From NCBI RefSeq assembly GCF_001580545.1, contig NZ_LRBG01000012.1, positions 62,001 to 126,000 of the forward strand: a DNA stretch of 64,000 nucleotides. Direction: 5' to 3'. This document shows, piece by piece, positions 32,371 through 40,463 of the stretch (within the stretch, counting starts at the first letter, position 1; every line of letters begins with the position of its first letter). A model generated the notes under the pieces. That model made no database searches, was not told the DNA's origin, and saw only the letters and a program-made list of their open reading frames with translations. Made by a program: the position numbers and the translations under genes. Origin of the DNA: Paraburkholderia monticola (GTDB lineage Bacteria > Pseudomonadota > Gammaproteobacteria > Burkholderiales > Burkholderiaceae).

Positions 32371-33309
32371 TTATCGCGGGCGATTGTCGGACGGCATCGC
32401 GTCGAACAGTTCGCGATAGTCCTGCGTGAAGTGTCCCGAGTGAAAAAAGCCCCACCGTTGCGCGGCGTCACGCACGGTCAGATCGACCGATGGCGCCGTG
32501 CGCAGCATCTGGCGCACGTGGTTCAGGCGGATCGCGCGCATATATTCGACCGGCGATTTGCCGGTCACGAGGCGAAAGCTCGTTTGCACCGTGCGCCGGC
32601 TGATCCGCAGCGCTTCGCACAGCTCCTGCACGGTCACGGGCTCCAGCGGACGCGCGAGGATCATCTCGTGCGCGCGCGCCACCACGTCGCTATGCGACAT
32701 CCACGTGATATCGGCTCTTTCGTCGCGGATGCCGCTCTCGACCAGCGCATCGAGCATGTCGAGAATCTGCGCGGTGACGCGGCGTTGTGCGAGGTCCGAC
32801 TGCGCAAACGCGTTCAGCGCGAACACCTCGTCGGTCACGTAGCGCCAGAGCGCGATGAACTGCTCGCGCGCACCGGGGGCGAGCGGAATCACCGGGTTCT
32901 TGTTGGACATGCTGCTTTCGAGCCGCGCGGCCAGCTCCGGGTGCCGCTCGAGCAACGGCAGCTTCACGCCGAGGCCGAGGAGTGCGGTTTCGCCCGGAAA
33001 ATGCATGAAAAATTCGCGGTTCGCGCGTGCGCAGATGATCGAATCGGTGGTGACGGAACGGTCCGCGAAGGTGACCGGCGAATTCGAGTCGAGCACGATG
33101 CCGAATACGAGCATGTCGCTCGGCGTACTGCCCTGTTGCACGATGCGGCGATTCACCGATTCGTAGAACACGTGGATGCCGTCCGCGCCGACCTGCTGGA
33201 GTCGACCATGGAAGGGCCCGCAATCGAGCTGGAAATACTGCTGTTCCCAGCCGGAAAGCAGCGCGGCGTGTTCGCCGGCGTCGGTAAAGGTGTGATTCTC
33301 GAGCTGCAT
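32371..33309 (-). CDS. AraC-family regulator, EutR-like
   Basis: About 312 residues from ATG 33309; a TTG at 33336 would add nine. No strong ribosome site decides. The C-terminal AraC domain shows EPVTVQELCEALRISRRTVQ and LTVRDAAQRWGFFHSGHFTQDY. The N-terminal half (LSGWEQQYFQLDCGPFHGRL, then GIHVFYESVNRRIVQQ) resembles EutR, the ethanolamine-utilisation activator. It is convergent with the amine operon and is its most likely regulator; the direct repeats at 16361-16403 are a candidate site. Confidence 0.88.
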   Translation of the reverse strand: MQLENHTFTDAGEHAALLSGWEQQYFQLDCGPFHGRLQQVGADGIHVFYESVNRRIVQQGSTPSDMLVFGIVLDSNSPVTFADRSVTTDSIICARANREFFMHFPGETALLGLGVKLPLLERHPELAARLESSMSNKNPVIPLAPGAREQFIALWRYVTDEVFALNAFAQSDLAQRRVTAQILDMLDALVESGIRDERADITWMSHSDVVARAHEMILARPLEPVTVQELCEALRISRRTVQTSFRLVTGKSPVEYMRAIRLNHVRQMLRTAPSVDLTVRDAAQRWGFFHSGHFTQDYRELFDAMPSDNRPR

Positions 33310-33853
33310 GCGGGTTACGGACAATTCGTGGGCCAATCGGTGAATGGGGACCCTGGTTATCTATCACCGACCGATGGGTCGGTTAATTCGTAGCGAAGAA
33401 TGCAGGCAGGACGGTCTCCTGACAAGCCCGGGATGGCCCTGGGTTGCCGGTTTCAGCCCTCTGCGGGCGACATTCGGACGGAAGGTCGTGCTTTTTGAAC
33501 CGAGGATACGGCGACTCAGCCGATCGGACAAATCGATAGAAAATGCTGTTCCGAATAAATGGCGCTTATATCTGGTGAACCGGAAATCGCTGGCTGCGTC
33601 AGGGCGTCGACGCTGCTCACGTTCCGACTCGCTGATCGGGAGCGTCGCTGAAAATCCGACTCGTGAGTGGCACACTCCCTCGCAGGACCTGCGCTATGCG
33701 CCGCGGTTTCCGCCTGCACGCACCGGGGTCAATTCTTTGTGAACGGCGTAGAACATCGTGTCTCGCGTGCTATTTTCGCACTCGCGTTAGCGTGGCTGAA
33801 TTCGCTGCAATCCGGGCAGGCAATCGGCGCGAACCATACAAGGAGCCCTCGTC
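33310..33853. other. Intergenic region between the AraC regulator and the Tat-exported deacylase
   Basis: About 540 bases without a credible gene. It carries two divergent promoters by position. The only clear structure is a 7-bp inverted repeat at 33366-33383 (ACCGACC-N4-GGTCGGT). Open frames on both strands have no ribosome site and no domain content. Confidence 0.5.
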
Positions 33854-35059
33854 ATGCAGAATGAACCGAAAGATGGTATCGATCGACGCGACTTCATGAA
33901 GACGGCCATGGCACTGGTCGGCGCATCATCCGCGCTCGTCACGCAGGCTGGCACCGCGTACGCGCAGAACGCGAATGCCCCGGCCGCCGCCGCGGCAACG
34001 GGTATGGCGCGGGGTACGGTCTACACCGGCGACGTGATCGACGGCAAGAAGGTGATCAGCGCGCTCGACGTCGACGACTTGCCGCGCGGCGCGACGCACA
34101 AGTTCTATTTTCAGGGCGTGCAGATGCCGACGGGGCAGCACTGGTACGTGACGGTGATCGTCGTGCGCGGCGCGCAGCCGGGCAAGCGCGTCGCCCTGAT
34201 CAGCGGCGTGCATGGCGATGAGATCAGCCCCATACACACGATACAGACCGTCGTGAGCCAGCTCGATCCGGCCCGGATGTCGGGCACGGTGCTCGCGGTG
34301 CTCGACGTCTCGCGTCCCGCCCTCGAGGCGATGGAGCGCCGCTGGCCGAATTCTGGGCGGGGCATCGACCTCATCGACATCAATCGCGAATGGCCGGGCA
34401 ACGAGAATGGCCCGAGCGCGCCGAGCCGTCACGCCGGACTGCTGTTCAACCGGTTGCTGCGGCCGAACGCGGACTACGCGCTCGACTTTCACACCGGCAC
34501 GACCGGCATGGACCTGACCTCGTTCAACCTCGCTCGAATGGAATTGCCCGAAGCCCGCGCGATGGCGGAGCTGTTTCCGATCGCGCAGATCTTCGACAAT
34601 CCCGCGTATCCGACGCTGCTCGCGAATGCGCTGATCAACGTCGGCATACCGGCGATCACACCGGAAATGGGCGACGCGCGCGTGCTCGATCACACCATGA
34701 TTCCGCTGTTCGTCGAAGGCACGATGAACGTGCTGAAACGCTATGGCGTGATATCCGGCCCGATGGGTCGCACCGGGCGCGACGTGGGCATCTTCGTCGG
34801 CAATAGCGGGCACACGGTGCTCTCGACGCATGGCGGCTTCGTCGAACTGCTGGTCAAGCTGAACGACAAGGTCACGGCGGGGCAGAAAGTGGCGGTCCAG
34901 CGCAATACGTTTGGCGAGGTGGTGGCTGAATATACGAGCGGGGTTGCGGGCGAAGTGACCGGGCGCCGTACCGATGCGACGGCGGAGCCTGGGATTCCTC
35001 TCGTGATGATTCTTTATCAGAGTGCGGGGCGGGAGAATCCGGAGGATTACGCCGAGTGA
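33854..35059 (+). CDS. Tat-exported succinylglutamate desuccinylase/aspartoacylase-family hydrolase
   Basis: 401 residues. Twin-arginine signal DRRDFMK (residues 10-16) with a hydrophobic stretch to TAYAQN. Zinc-carboxypeptidase-like AstE/AspA fold: SGVHGDEISP gives two zinc ligands (His120, Glu123), DINREWPG follows, and DFHTGTTG provides the third ligand. Such enzymes hydrolyse N-acyl amino acids or related amides. Export to the periplasm is unusual for AstE itself and suggests an environmental substrate. ATG 33854 has AAGGAG upstream (33840-33845). The chromate transporter follows after 6 bp. Confidence 0.87.
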   Translation: MQNEPKDGIDRRDFMKTAMALVGASSALVTQAGTAYAQNANAPAAAAATGMARGTVYTGDVIDGKKVISALDVDDLPRGATHKFYFQGVQMPTGQHWYVTVIVVRGAQPGKRVALISGVHGDEISPIHTIQTVVSQLDPARMSGTVLAVLDVSRPALEAMERRWPNSGRGIDLIDINREWPGNENGPSAPSRHAGLLFNRLLRPNADYALDFHTGTTGMDLTSFNLARMELPEARAMAELFPIAQIFDNPAYPTLLANALINVGIPAITPEMGDARVLDHTMIPLFVEGTMNVLKRYGVISGPMGRTGRDVGIFVGNSGHTVLSTHGGFVELLVKLNDKVTAGQKVAVQRNTFGEVVAEYTSGVAGEVTGRRTDATAEPGIPLVMILYQSAGRENPEDYAE

Positions 35060-35065
35060 CCCGCC

Positions 35066-36316
35066 ATGGATACTGACCTGTCGCCGCCGCACCGCTCTCT
35101 GCTCGCGCGCGCCATCGAAGTTTTCTGCGTCTTTCTGAAACTCGGGCTGACCAGCTTCGGCGGCCCGATCGCTCACCTCGGCTACTTCCGCCGTGAGTTC
35201 GTCGAGCGCCGGCGCTGGCTCGACGATGAAGCCTTCACCGATCTGATTGGACTGTGTCAATTTCTGCCGGGCCCGGCGAGCAGCCAGGCAGGATTCTCGA
35301 TTGGTCTGTTGCGGGCAGGGTGGGCTGGGGGCGTGGCCGCCTCGTGCGGCTTCACGCTGCCGTCGATCTTCTTGATGGTGGCCTTTGCCGCGATTGCCCC
35401 GGACCTGAGCGGCGTGCCCGGCACGGGCGTGATTCACGGCCTGAAACTCGTCGCGGTGGCCGTCGTCGCGCAGGCCGTCTGGGAGATGGCGCGGCGTCTC
35501 TGTCCGGACCGTCGCCGCGCGGCGATCGCCCTGGCGTCGCTCGTCCTGCTGAGTTTGCTGAGCACCGTCTACGCGCAACTGATCGTGATCGTCGCGGGCG
35601 CCTTGCTCGGTATCGCGCTATGCCGGACGACCCCGGCGCAAGCGCCCCGTGCCCTTGCGCGACGGCCCGGCGACTTTCAGGTGTCGCGCAGGCTCGGCAT
35701 AGTCGCACTGGTGGTCTTCTGCGCGCTGCTGTTCGCGTTGCCGTTATGGGCGGCCAGCGAGGGCTCGCCAGGCATCCGCGTATTCGCTGCGTTCTATCGC
35801 TCCGGTGCGCTCGTGTTCGGCGGCGGACACGTGGTGCTGCCGTTGTTGCAGCGTGAAACGGTCGCGACCGGCTGGGTCGCGCCGAACGACTTCCTGGCCG
35901 GCTATGGCGCGGCCCAGGCCGTGCCCGGACCGCTGTTCACGTTCGCGGCGTTTCTCGGCTGGATGATGGCCTTGCCACCCCGGCATTGGAGCGGCGCGCT
36001 GCTGGCGACCCTGGGCATCTTTCTGCCGGGGTTGCTGCTGGTCCTCGCGGCCTTGCCGTGGTGGCAGGCGCTGCGCGCGCGTGCGGCGATGGCGGCGGCG
36101 CTTGCCGGCGTCAATGCCGCGGTGGTCGGGCTGTTGGCTGCCGCGCTTTATTCGCCGGTGTGGACGAGTGCGGTTCTGTCGCCGGCGGATTTCGCCATCG
36201 CGTGCATCGGTTTTTTCCTGTTGATGCGCTGGAAGGTGCCGCCGCTTGCGGTCGTCGCATTCTGCGTGGCGGCCGGTGTGGCGCAAGCGCTGCTGCACCA
36301 GGGGCTGACAGGCTGA
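35066..36316 (+). CDS. chrA: Chromate transporter ChrA (long, two-domain form)
   Basis: 416 residues, two CHR domains. The first shows FLKLGLTSFGGPIAHLGYFRREFV and FLPGPASSQ. The second shows YRSGALVFGGGHVVLPLLQRE and GAAQAVPGPLFTFAAF. It exports chromate using the proton motive force, possibly in exchange with sulfate. No chrB regulator is nearby. It is probably co-transcribed with the deacylase 6 bp upstream. Confidence 0.93.
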   Translation: MDTDLSPPHRSLLARAIEVFCVFLKLGLTSFGGPIAHLGYFRREFVERRRWLDDEAFTDLIGLCQFLPGPASSQAGFSIGLLRAGWAGGVAASCGFTLPSIFLMVAFAAIAPDLSGVPGTGVIHGLKLVAVAVVAQAVWEMARRLCPDRRRAAIALASLVLLSLLSTVYAQLIVIVAGALLGIALCRTTPAQAPRALARRPGDFQVSRRLGIVALVVFCALLFALPLWAASEGSPGIRVFAAFYRSGALVFGGGHVVLPLLQRETVATGWVAPNDFLAGYGAAQAVPGPLFTFAAFLGWMMALPPRHWSGALLATLGIFLPGLLLVLAALPWWQALRARAAMAAALAGVNAAVVGLLAAALYSPVWTSAVLSPADFAIACIGFFLLMRWKVPPLAVVAFCVAAGVAQALLHQGLTG

Positions 36317-36373
36317 TAGCGATCCCCGGATGCCGGCGCCCGGTGGCAAGCCGCGTCACGTCTTTCGCAAGCA

Positions 36374-36387
36374 CTGATCTGCATCAA
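36374..36387. promoter_or_regulatory. FNR/Anr-like box upstream of the K+ channel gene
   Basis: CTGAT-ctgc-ATCAA matches TTGAT-N4-ATCAA in 9 of 10 fixed positions. Its centre lies about 120 bp before the channel start. With class-II spacing, transcription would begin near 36422. Confidence 0.55.
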
Positions 36388-36500
36388 GCTGCTCAGCCGG
36401 GTGTCGGTTACGCTGCTACGGATGATCGCGCGGCCAGCGTGCGTTGACGGCACCGGGACGGTATCGCGCGAACCCCGACAGGCCGCAAGCCATTCGCGCG

Positions 36501-37355
36501 ATGACAGACAAGCTAATCGACCACGGTCTTTCCGGCTACGGGCTGGGCGGCATCGGCACGAACGACAACCCACGGGCCGTGCGCGCGTGGCGCCATCTGC
36601 GCTGGGCGCTATGCGCGCTCAGTTTCCTCGCGATTCCCGCCTTCTACATCGAACTGGCAGTGCCCACCCCGACAGCGCTGACCGTGTCGCGGACACTGTA
36701 TCTGTGCATGTTCGCCGGCTTCGGCTTGTCGCTCACCTGGTTGGCCCATCTGAGCAGCCAGCCGAAGACGCTGCTCGCGAACAACTGGCTCGACCTGATC
36801 GTCGCCTTCGGAGCGGCCTTCAGCATCGGCTTCGGCACACCGCCCTGGCCGCCCGTCGAATGGCTGCTGCGATTGTCGTTCATGGGTGTCGTGGCATTGC
36901 GCATCGTGCTGTCGCTGCGCGGCTTCGTTGCACCTAACCGTCTGATGTGGCTGCTGCTCGCCGGCGCGCTCGTGCTCGCGATGGCCGGCGGCGGTTTCTA
37001 CTGGCTCGAACCGCGCGTCCATTCGTATGCCGAAGGGCTGTGGCTCGCGTTCGAAAGCAGCGCGACCGTCGGCTATGGCGATATCGCGCCGACGACGCCC
37101 GCATCGCGCGTGTTCGCGGCATTCGTCGTGCTGCTCGGCTACGGCATGTTGTCGCTCGTCTTCGCGAGCATCGCCGCGGCGTTCATCGGCAAGGAGGAGC
37201 GGGCGTTGCGGCGCGAGATGCATCGGGACATCAAGCATCTGAACGACGAGATCGTGCGCATGCATGCCGAACTGAAGGCGTTGCGCCAGTCGATCGACGG
37301 CACCTCGCACCGCCGCGACGCGAACTCAGGTTCCGCGACGCGCGCGGGCCAATGA
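36501..37355 (+). CDS. Two-pore-loop-type potassium channel (Ion_trans_2 family)
   Basis: About 284 residues. Four hydrophobic segments precede the pore, then the potassium selectivity filter SSATVGYGDIAP, a final helix (VFAAFVVLLGYGMLSLVFASIAAAFIG) and a charged coiled-coil tail (EERALRREMHRDIKHLNDEIVRMHAEL). It is a KvAP/KcsA-like monomer of a tetrameric inner-membrane channel. ATG 36501 is the start; an FNR-like box lies upstream. Confidence 0.9.
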   Translation: MTDKLIDHGLSGYGLGGIGTNDNPRAVRAWRHLRWALCALSFLAIPAFYIELAVPTPTALTVSRTLYLCMFAGFGLSLTWLAHLSSQPKTLLANNWLDLIVAFGAAFSIGFGTPPWPPVEWLLRLSFMGVVALRIVLSLRGFVAPNRLMWLLLAGALVLAMAGGGFYWLEPRVHSYAEGLWLAFESSATVGYGDIAPTTPASRVFAAFVVLLGYGMLSLVFASIAAAFIGKEERALRREMHRDIKHLNDEIVRMHAELKALRQSIDGTSHRRDANSGSATRAGQ

Positions 37356-37416
37356 ACATGCCCGCCCATCAGCGCGCGGCAAACGATACTCCAAGCCGGC
37401 GACGTGGGACGCCGCC

Positions 37417-37430
37417 TTGACGTACGTCAA
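37417..37430. promoter_or_regulatory. FNR/Anr-like box upstream of the DUF1488 gene
   Basis: TTGAC-gtac-GTCAA is a perfect 14-bp palindrome with the TTGA-N6-TCAA core. Its centre is 41.5 bp from a start predicted at 37465, with TAAGCT in the -10 position and 64 nt to the ATG at 37529. Confidence 0.65.
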
Positions 37431-37528
37431 GTTCGCCATCACTCACCTGGCTAAGCTGGAGACGTCGCGGCGCGTCCGCTAGCCGGCAGGCGCCGATGCT
37501 TCGCTTCATGCCCGTAGGGGAGTTCGCC

Positions 37529-37804
37529 ATGCCTATTTCCTTTCCATCCTGCGTGCCCGAATACTGCGCCCGCGATCTGGTGCTGGCGTTTCCGGCGCTC
37601 GTCGACGATCGGCCCGTGCAGTGCGCGATCACCGCCGAAGCGCTCGAAGATCATTTCGGCGCGCGCTCGTTGCGGGAAGACGATCTGGTCAATGCGTTCC
37701 TCGCGCATCGCTTTCAGATCGAACAGGCCGCCCGGCTTCTGCTTGGCGAGGTCGGCGCTAAACCGGTGCTCTTGCACAGCGGCTTTTTCAGGTTTTGCAC
37801 GTGA
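37529..37804 (+). CDS. DUF1488 domain protein
   Basis: 91 residues from ATG 37529, chosen because GGGGAG sits 6 nt upstream; ATGs at 37496 and 37508 are in frame but lack this. The sequence MPISFPSCVPEYCARDLVLAF, then ITAEALEDHFGA, then LVNAFLAHRFQIEQAARLLL, is typical of DUF1488 proteins. Function unknown. These genes are frequent in Burkholderia stress clusters. Confidence 0.82.
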   Translation: MPISFPSCVPEYCARDLVLAFPALVDDRPVQCAITAEALEDHFGARSLREDDLVNAFLAHRFQIEQAARLLLGEVGAKPVLLHSGFFRFCT

Positions 37805-37824
37805 GTTCGGTGCGGCGGACGCGC

Positions 37825-37838
37825 TTGACGTGGATCAA
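37825..37838. promoter_or_regulatory. FNR/Anr-like box upstream of hsp20
   Basis: TTGAC-gtgg-ATCAA, nine of ten fixed positions. Class-II spacing predicts a start at 37873 with TACGCT as -10, leaving about 33 nt to the Hsp20 ATG. Confidence 0.65.
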
Positions 37839-37876
37839 CGACGCGACCTCACGCCCGGCTACGCTGAAGGCATGGT

Positions 37877-37892
37877 GAGCCGAGCTCGGCTC
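37877..37892 (+). promoter_or_regulatory. 16-bp palindrome in the hsp20 leader
   Basis: GAGCCGAGCTCGGCTC is fully self-complementary. In RNA it would form a 6-bp GC stem with an AGCT loop, 14 nt before the Hsp20 start, where no ribosome site is visible. It could act in translation control. Confidence 0.4.
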
Positions 37893-37905
37893 GTTCGATT
37901 GCTCG

Positions 37906-38256
37906 ATGCTGCCGGCTCAGGACAACGAACTTGCGTCGATGAAGATCGACGTGACGGAAAGCGAAGGCGCCTATTCGGTGAAAGCCGAACTGCCCGGCGT
38001 CGAGAAGAAAGATATCGACGTGCAGATCGACGGGCGCGTCGTTTCGATCAACGCGAAGGTCGAGCGCAACAAGGAGGAAAAGGAAGGCGAGCGCGTGATT
38101 CGCCGCGAGCGCTATTCGGGGACGTTCAGCCGCTCGTTCGCGCTCGGCGCCGAAGTCGACGAGGCGAGCGCGAAAGCCGAATACAAGGACGGCGTGCTGT
38201 CGCTGAGCTTGCCGAAAAAGTCGACGGGCGATCGCAAGCGCCTGAGCGTCGAGTGA
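37906..38256 (+). CDS. Hsp20/alpha-crystallin-family small heat-shock protein, short N-terminus
   Basis: 116 residues. The alpha-crystallin domain is complete: IDVTESEGAYSVKAELPGVE, GRVVSINAKVERNKEEKEGE, RRERYSGTFSRSFALG, and the final DGVLSLSLPKK. It holds unfolding proteins under stress. Relatives usually carry 25-40 residues before this domain. Here the frame is closed by TGA at 37876 and ATG 37906 has no ribosome site, so the N-terminus appears trimmed. The predicted FNR-driven transcript start at 37873 is consistent with this short form. Confidence 0.85.
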   Translation: MLPAQDNELASMKIDVTESEGAYSVKAELPGVEKKDIDVQIDGRVVSINAKVERNKEEKEGERVIRRERYSGTFSRSFALGAEVDEASAKAEYKDGVLSLSLPKKSTGDRKRLSVE

Positions 38257-38319
38257 TACCCGGATACCAGGGCACGGCGCGGCACGATCCGTCGCATGGA
38301 CACCGCGAGGAGACAGGTG

Positions 38320-38970
38320 ATGAAAACCGACGGCCAACTGAAGCAGGAAGTCGAGGATGAGTTCGAGTGGGATCCGGCGGTCACCGCGACCGATATCGGC
38401 GTGGAGGTGATGAACGGCGTGGTCACGCTGTCCGGCCATCCGCCGAGCCTCGCCGAAAAACTCGCCGCCGAAAAGGCTGCGCAGCGCGTGGCCGGCGTGA
38501 AGGCCGTCGTGGTGGACATGGAAGTCCGCTTGCCGAAGCCGGATCAACACAGCGACGAGGACGTGGCCGCCGCGGTCCATGCGGTTCTGTACTGGAGCGT
38601 CGCCGTGCCCCACGATGCGGTCAAGATCCAGGTTGAAAAAGGCTGGGTCACGCTGACGGGCGAGGTCGACTGGGCCTACCAGCGCCATATCGCCGCGCGC
38701 GCCGTCGGCCAGATGCGCGGCATACGCGGGCTGACCAACGCGATCGAGGTGCGCCCGACGGTCGCGTCGAACGAGATCGGCAAGCACATCGAAGAGGCGA
38801 TGCGGCGGCACGCCGAGCGCGAAGTCAGGCACATCGGCATCGCCGTGAAGGACGGCACCGTGACGCTGACGGGCAAGGTGGGCTCCTACGCGGAACGCAA
38901 GATCGCGCGCGGCGTAGCGTGGAGCACGCCCGGCGTATGCGCGGTGGTCGACGATCTCGTCGTCGAATGA
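38320..38970 (+). CDS. Triple BON-domain protein
   Basis: 216 residues from ATG 38320, supported by AGGAG with 7-nt spacing. Three BON repeats: about 3-70 (GVEVMNGVVTLSGHPPSLAEK), 79-145 (VKIQVEKGWVTLTGEVDWAYQ) and 149-216 (GIAVKDGTVTLTGKVGSYAER). No signal peptide is visible, so it is cytosolic or peripheral. BON domains bind phospholipids; proteins of this layout occur in low-oxygen and stress loci of Burkholderia. It begins 63 bp after hsp20. Confidence 0.9.
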   Translation: MKTDGQLKQEVEDEFEWDPAVTATDIGVEVMNGVVTLSGHPPSLAEKLAAEKAAQRVAGVKAVVVDMEVRLPKPDQHSDEDVAAAVHAVLYWSVAVPHDAVKIQVEKGWVTLTGEVDWAYQRHIAARAVGQMRGIRGLTNAIEVRPTVASNEIGKHIEEAMRRHAEREVRHIGIAVKDGTVTLTGKVGSYAERKIARGVAWSTPGVCAVVDDLVVE

Positions 38971-38979
38971 CGGGCCGCT

Positions 38980-40344
38980 TTACAGTTCCCCGAGTTCCAC
39001 GCTTTGACCATCGACCGGCACCTCGCAGGGCCAGCCGAACTTCTCCGCGATGCGCCGCCGCATCGCATCGGCCGCCGCGGGCTCGCCGTGCGTGACGAAC
39101 GTGCGGGTCGGCGCGTCGGTCAGACTCGAGAGCCAATCCAGCATCTCGCGGTAATCGGCATGCGCGGATAGCGACGGGATCGATTCGACGCTCGCGCGCA
39201 CCCGCACGTATTCGCCGAACAGTTTGATGGACGGCTCATGCGCCGCCAGCGCGGCGCCGCGCGTGCCCGCCGCCTGATAGCCGACGAGTGCGATCGTATT
39301 GCGCGGATCGGACGCGTACAGGCGCAGATGATGCAGCACGCGCCCGCCGGTCGCCATGCCGCTGCCGGCGATGATCACCATCGGCCCGTTATGCGAGGCG
39401 ATCGCCTTGGACTGCTCGACGCTTCTGACCATGATCGCGGCCTTGTCGAGTGCATTCGCATCGGAGATCGTCAACCGATGTTCGGCGAGATGCTTGCGAT
39501 AGACCTCCGTCACGTTGGTCGCCATCGGGCTGTCCAGATAGACGGGCACGCGCGCCATGCGCCCGGTTTCTCGCAGCTTGGCGATGTAGTAGAGGATCTC
39601 CTGCGCGCGTCCGACCGCGAAGCACGGCATCACCACCACGCCGCCTTTGGCGAAGGTCCGGCTGAAGAGCCGCTCGAGGTCGTCCTGCGGATTCGTGTCC
39701 GGGTGCAGGCGGTTGCCATAGGTCGATTCGACGACGAGGTAATCGGCGTGCGCGAGCGGCGTGGGCGCGCGCATGATCGGATCGTCGGCGCGGCCGACGT
39801 CGCCGGAAAACGCCAGCACCTTGTGATTGCGGCACAGGATGACGCTCGCCGCCCCGAGGATGTGCCCCGAGGGCAGGAAGCGAAAGCAAAGCCCATGCGG
39901 CAACGCGACCGGCGTGTCGAAGCGCCGTGGGTCGAGCAGATCCAGCGCTCGCTGCGCGTCGTCCAGAGTGTAGAGCGGCAGCGCCGGCCGATGCTTCGAG
40001 AAGCCGTGCCGGTTCGCGAAATCCGCTTCCTCTTCCTGCAGCTTTGCGCTGTCGGGCAACATGATCCCGCACAGCGCGGCGGTGCCCGGCGTGCAATAGA
40101 CGGGACCGCGAAAGCCGTTTCGCACGAGCAACGGCAGATAGCCGCTGTGATCGAGATGGGCGTGAGTCAGGATCACCGCGTCGATCGAATCGGCGGGCAC
40201 CGGCAGCGGGGCCCAGTTGCGCAGCCGCAGGTTCTTCAAGCCCTGAAACAGCCCGCAATCGACGAGGATGCGCAAGCCGGGTTCTTCGAGCAGATACTTC
40301 GAACCGGTGACGGTCTCGCTTGCGCCGAGAAAGGTCAGCTTCAT
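38980..40344 (-). CDS. Beta-CASP metallo-beta-lactamase-fold RNA-processing exonuclease
   Basis: About 454 residues. MBL metal site ILTHAHLDHSG, further ligands in LPSGHILGAASV and FSGDVGRADDP, the beta-CASP region VVESTYGNRLHP, and motifs AGSGMATGGRV and SLSAHADYREM. The family includes bacterial CPSF-like ribonucleases such as TTHA0252. ATG 40344 has GGAG 5 nt upstream; a longer frame to 40425 would run through the FNR-like box. Convergent with the BON gene. Confidence 0.9.
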   Translation of the reverse strand: MKLTFLGASETVTGSKYLLEEPGLRILVDCGLFQGLKNLRLRNWAPLPVPADSIDAVILTHAHLDHSGYLPLLVRNGFRGPVYCTPGTAALCGIMLPDSAKLQEEEADFANRHGFSKHRPALPLYTLDDAQRALDLLDPRRFDTPVALPHGLCFRFLPSGHILGAASVILCRNHKVLAFSGDVGRADDPIMRAPTPLAHADYLVVESTYGNRLHPDTNPQDDLERLFSRTFAKGGVVVMPCFAVGRAQEILYYIAKLRETGRMARVPVYLDSPMATNVTEVYRKHLAEHRLTISDANALDKAAIMVRSVEQSKAIASHNGPMVIIAGSGMATGGRVLHHLRLYASDPRNTIALVGYQAAGTRGAALAAHEPSIKLFGEYVRVRASVESIPSLSAHADYREMLDWLSSLTDAPTRTFVTHGEPAAADAMRRRIAEKFGWPCEVPVDGQSVELGEL

Positions 40345-40411
40345 GGTTGCTCCATTGCGTCCAGACGAGGTGTCGCATGGCACCATTTCAACCGATACAG
40401 GCGGCTGCCCA

Positions 40412-40425
40412 TTGATCTGGATCAT
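40412..40425 (-). promoter_or_regulatory. FNR/Anr-like box upstream of the beta-CASP nuclease gene
   Basis: TTGAT-ctgg-ATCAT, nine of ten fixed positions. Read towards the nuclease gene, class-II spacing puts the transcript start near 40377, with TGAAAT (complement of 40385-40390) as -10 and a 33-nt leader. Confidence 0.65.
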
Positions 40426-40463
40426 GGGCCGCGCAGCGCTCGCGCGAGCTGCCAGCCGATGAT

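Noticed and set aside
33660..33685. Sigma-54-like TGGCAC...GCA before the Tat-exported deacylase
   Set aside because: The spacing between GG and GC is 11 instead of 10 bases, which sigma-54 does not tolerate.
37801..37905. Search for the missing N-terminus of Hsp20 in another frame (frameshift)
   Set aside because: No upstream frame encodes a typical Hsp20 N-terminus, so truncation is more likely than a simple frameshift.
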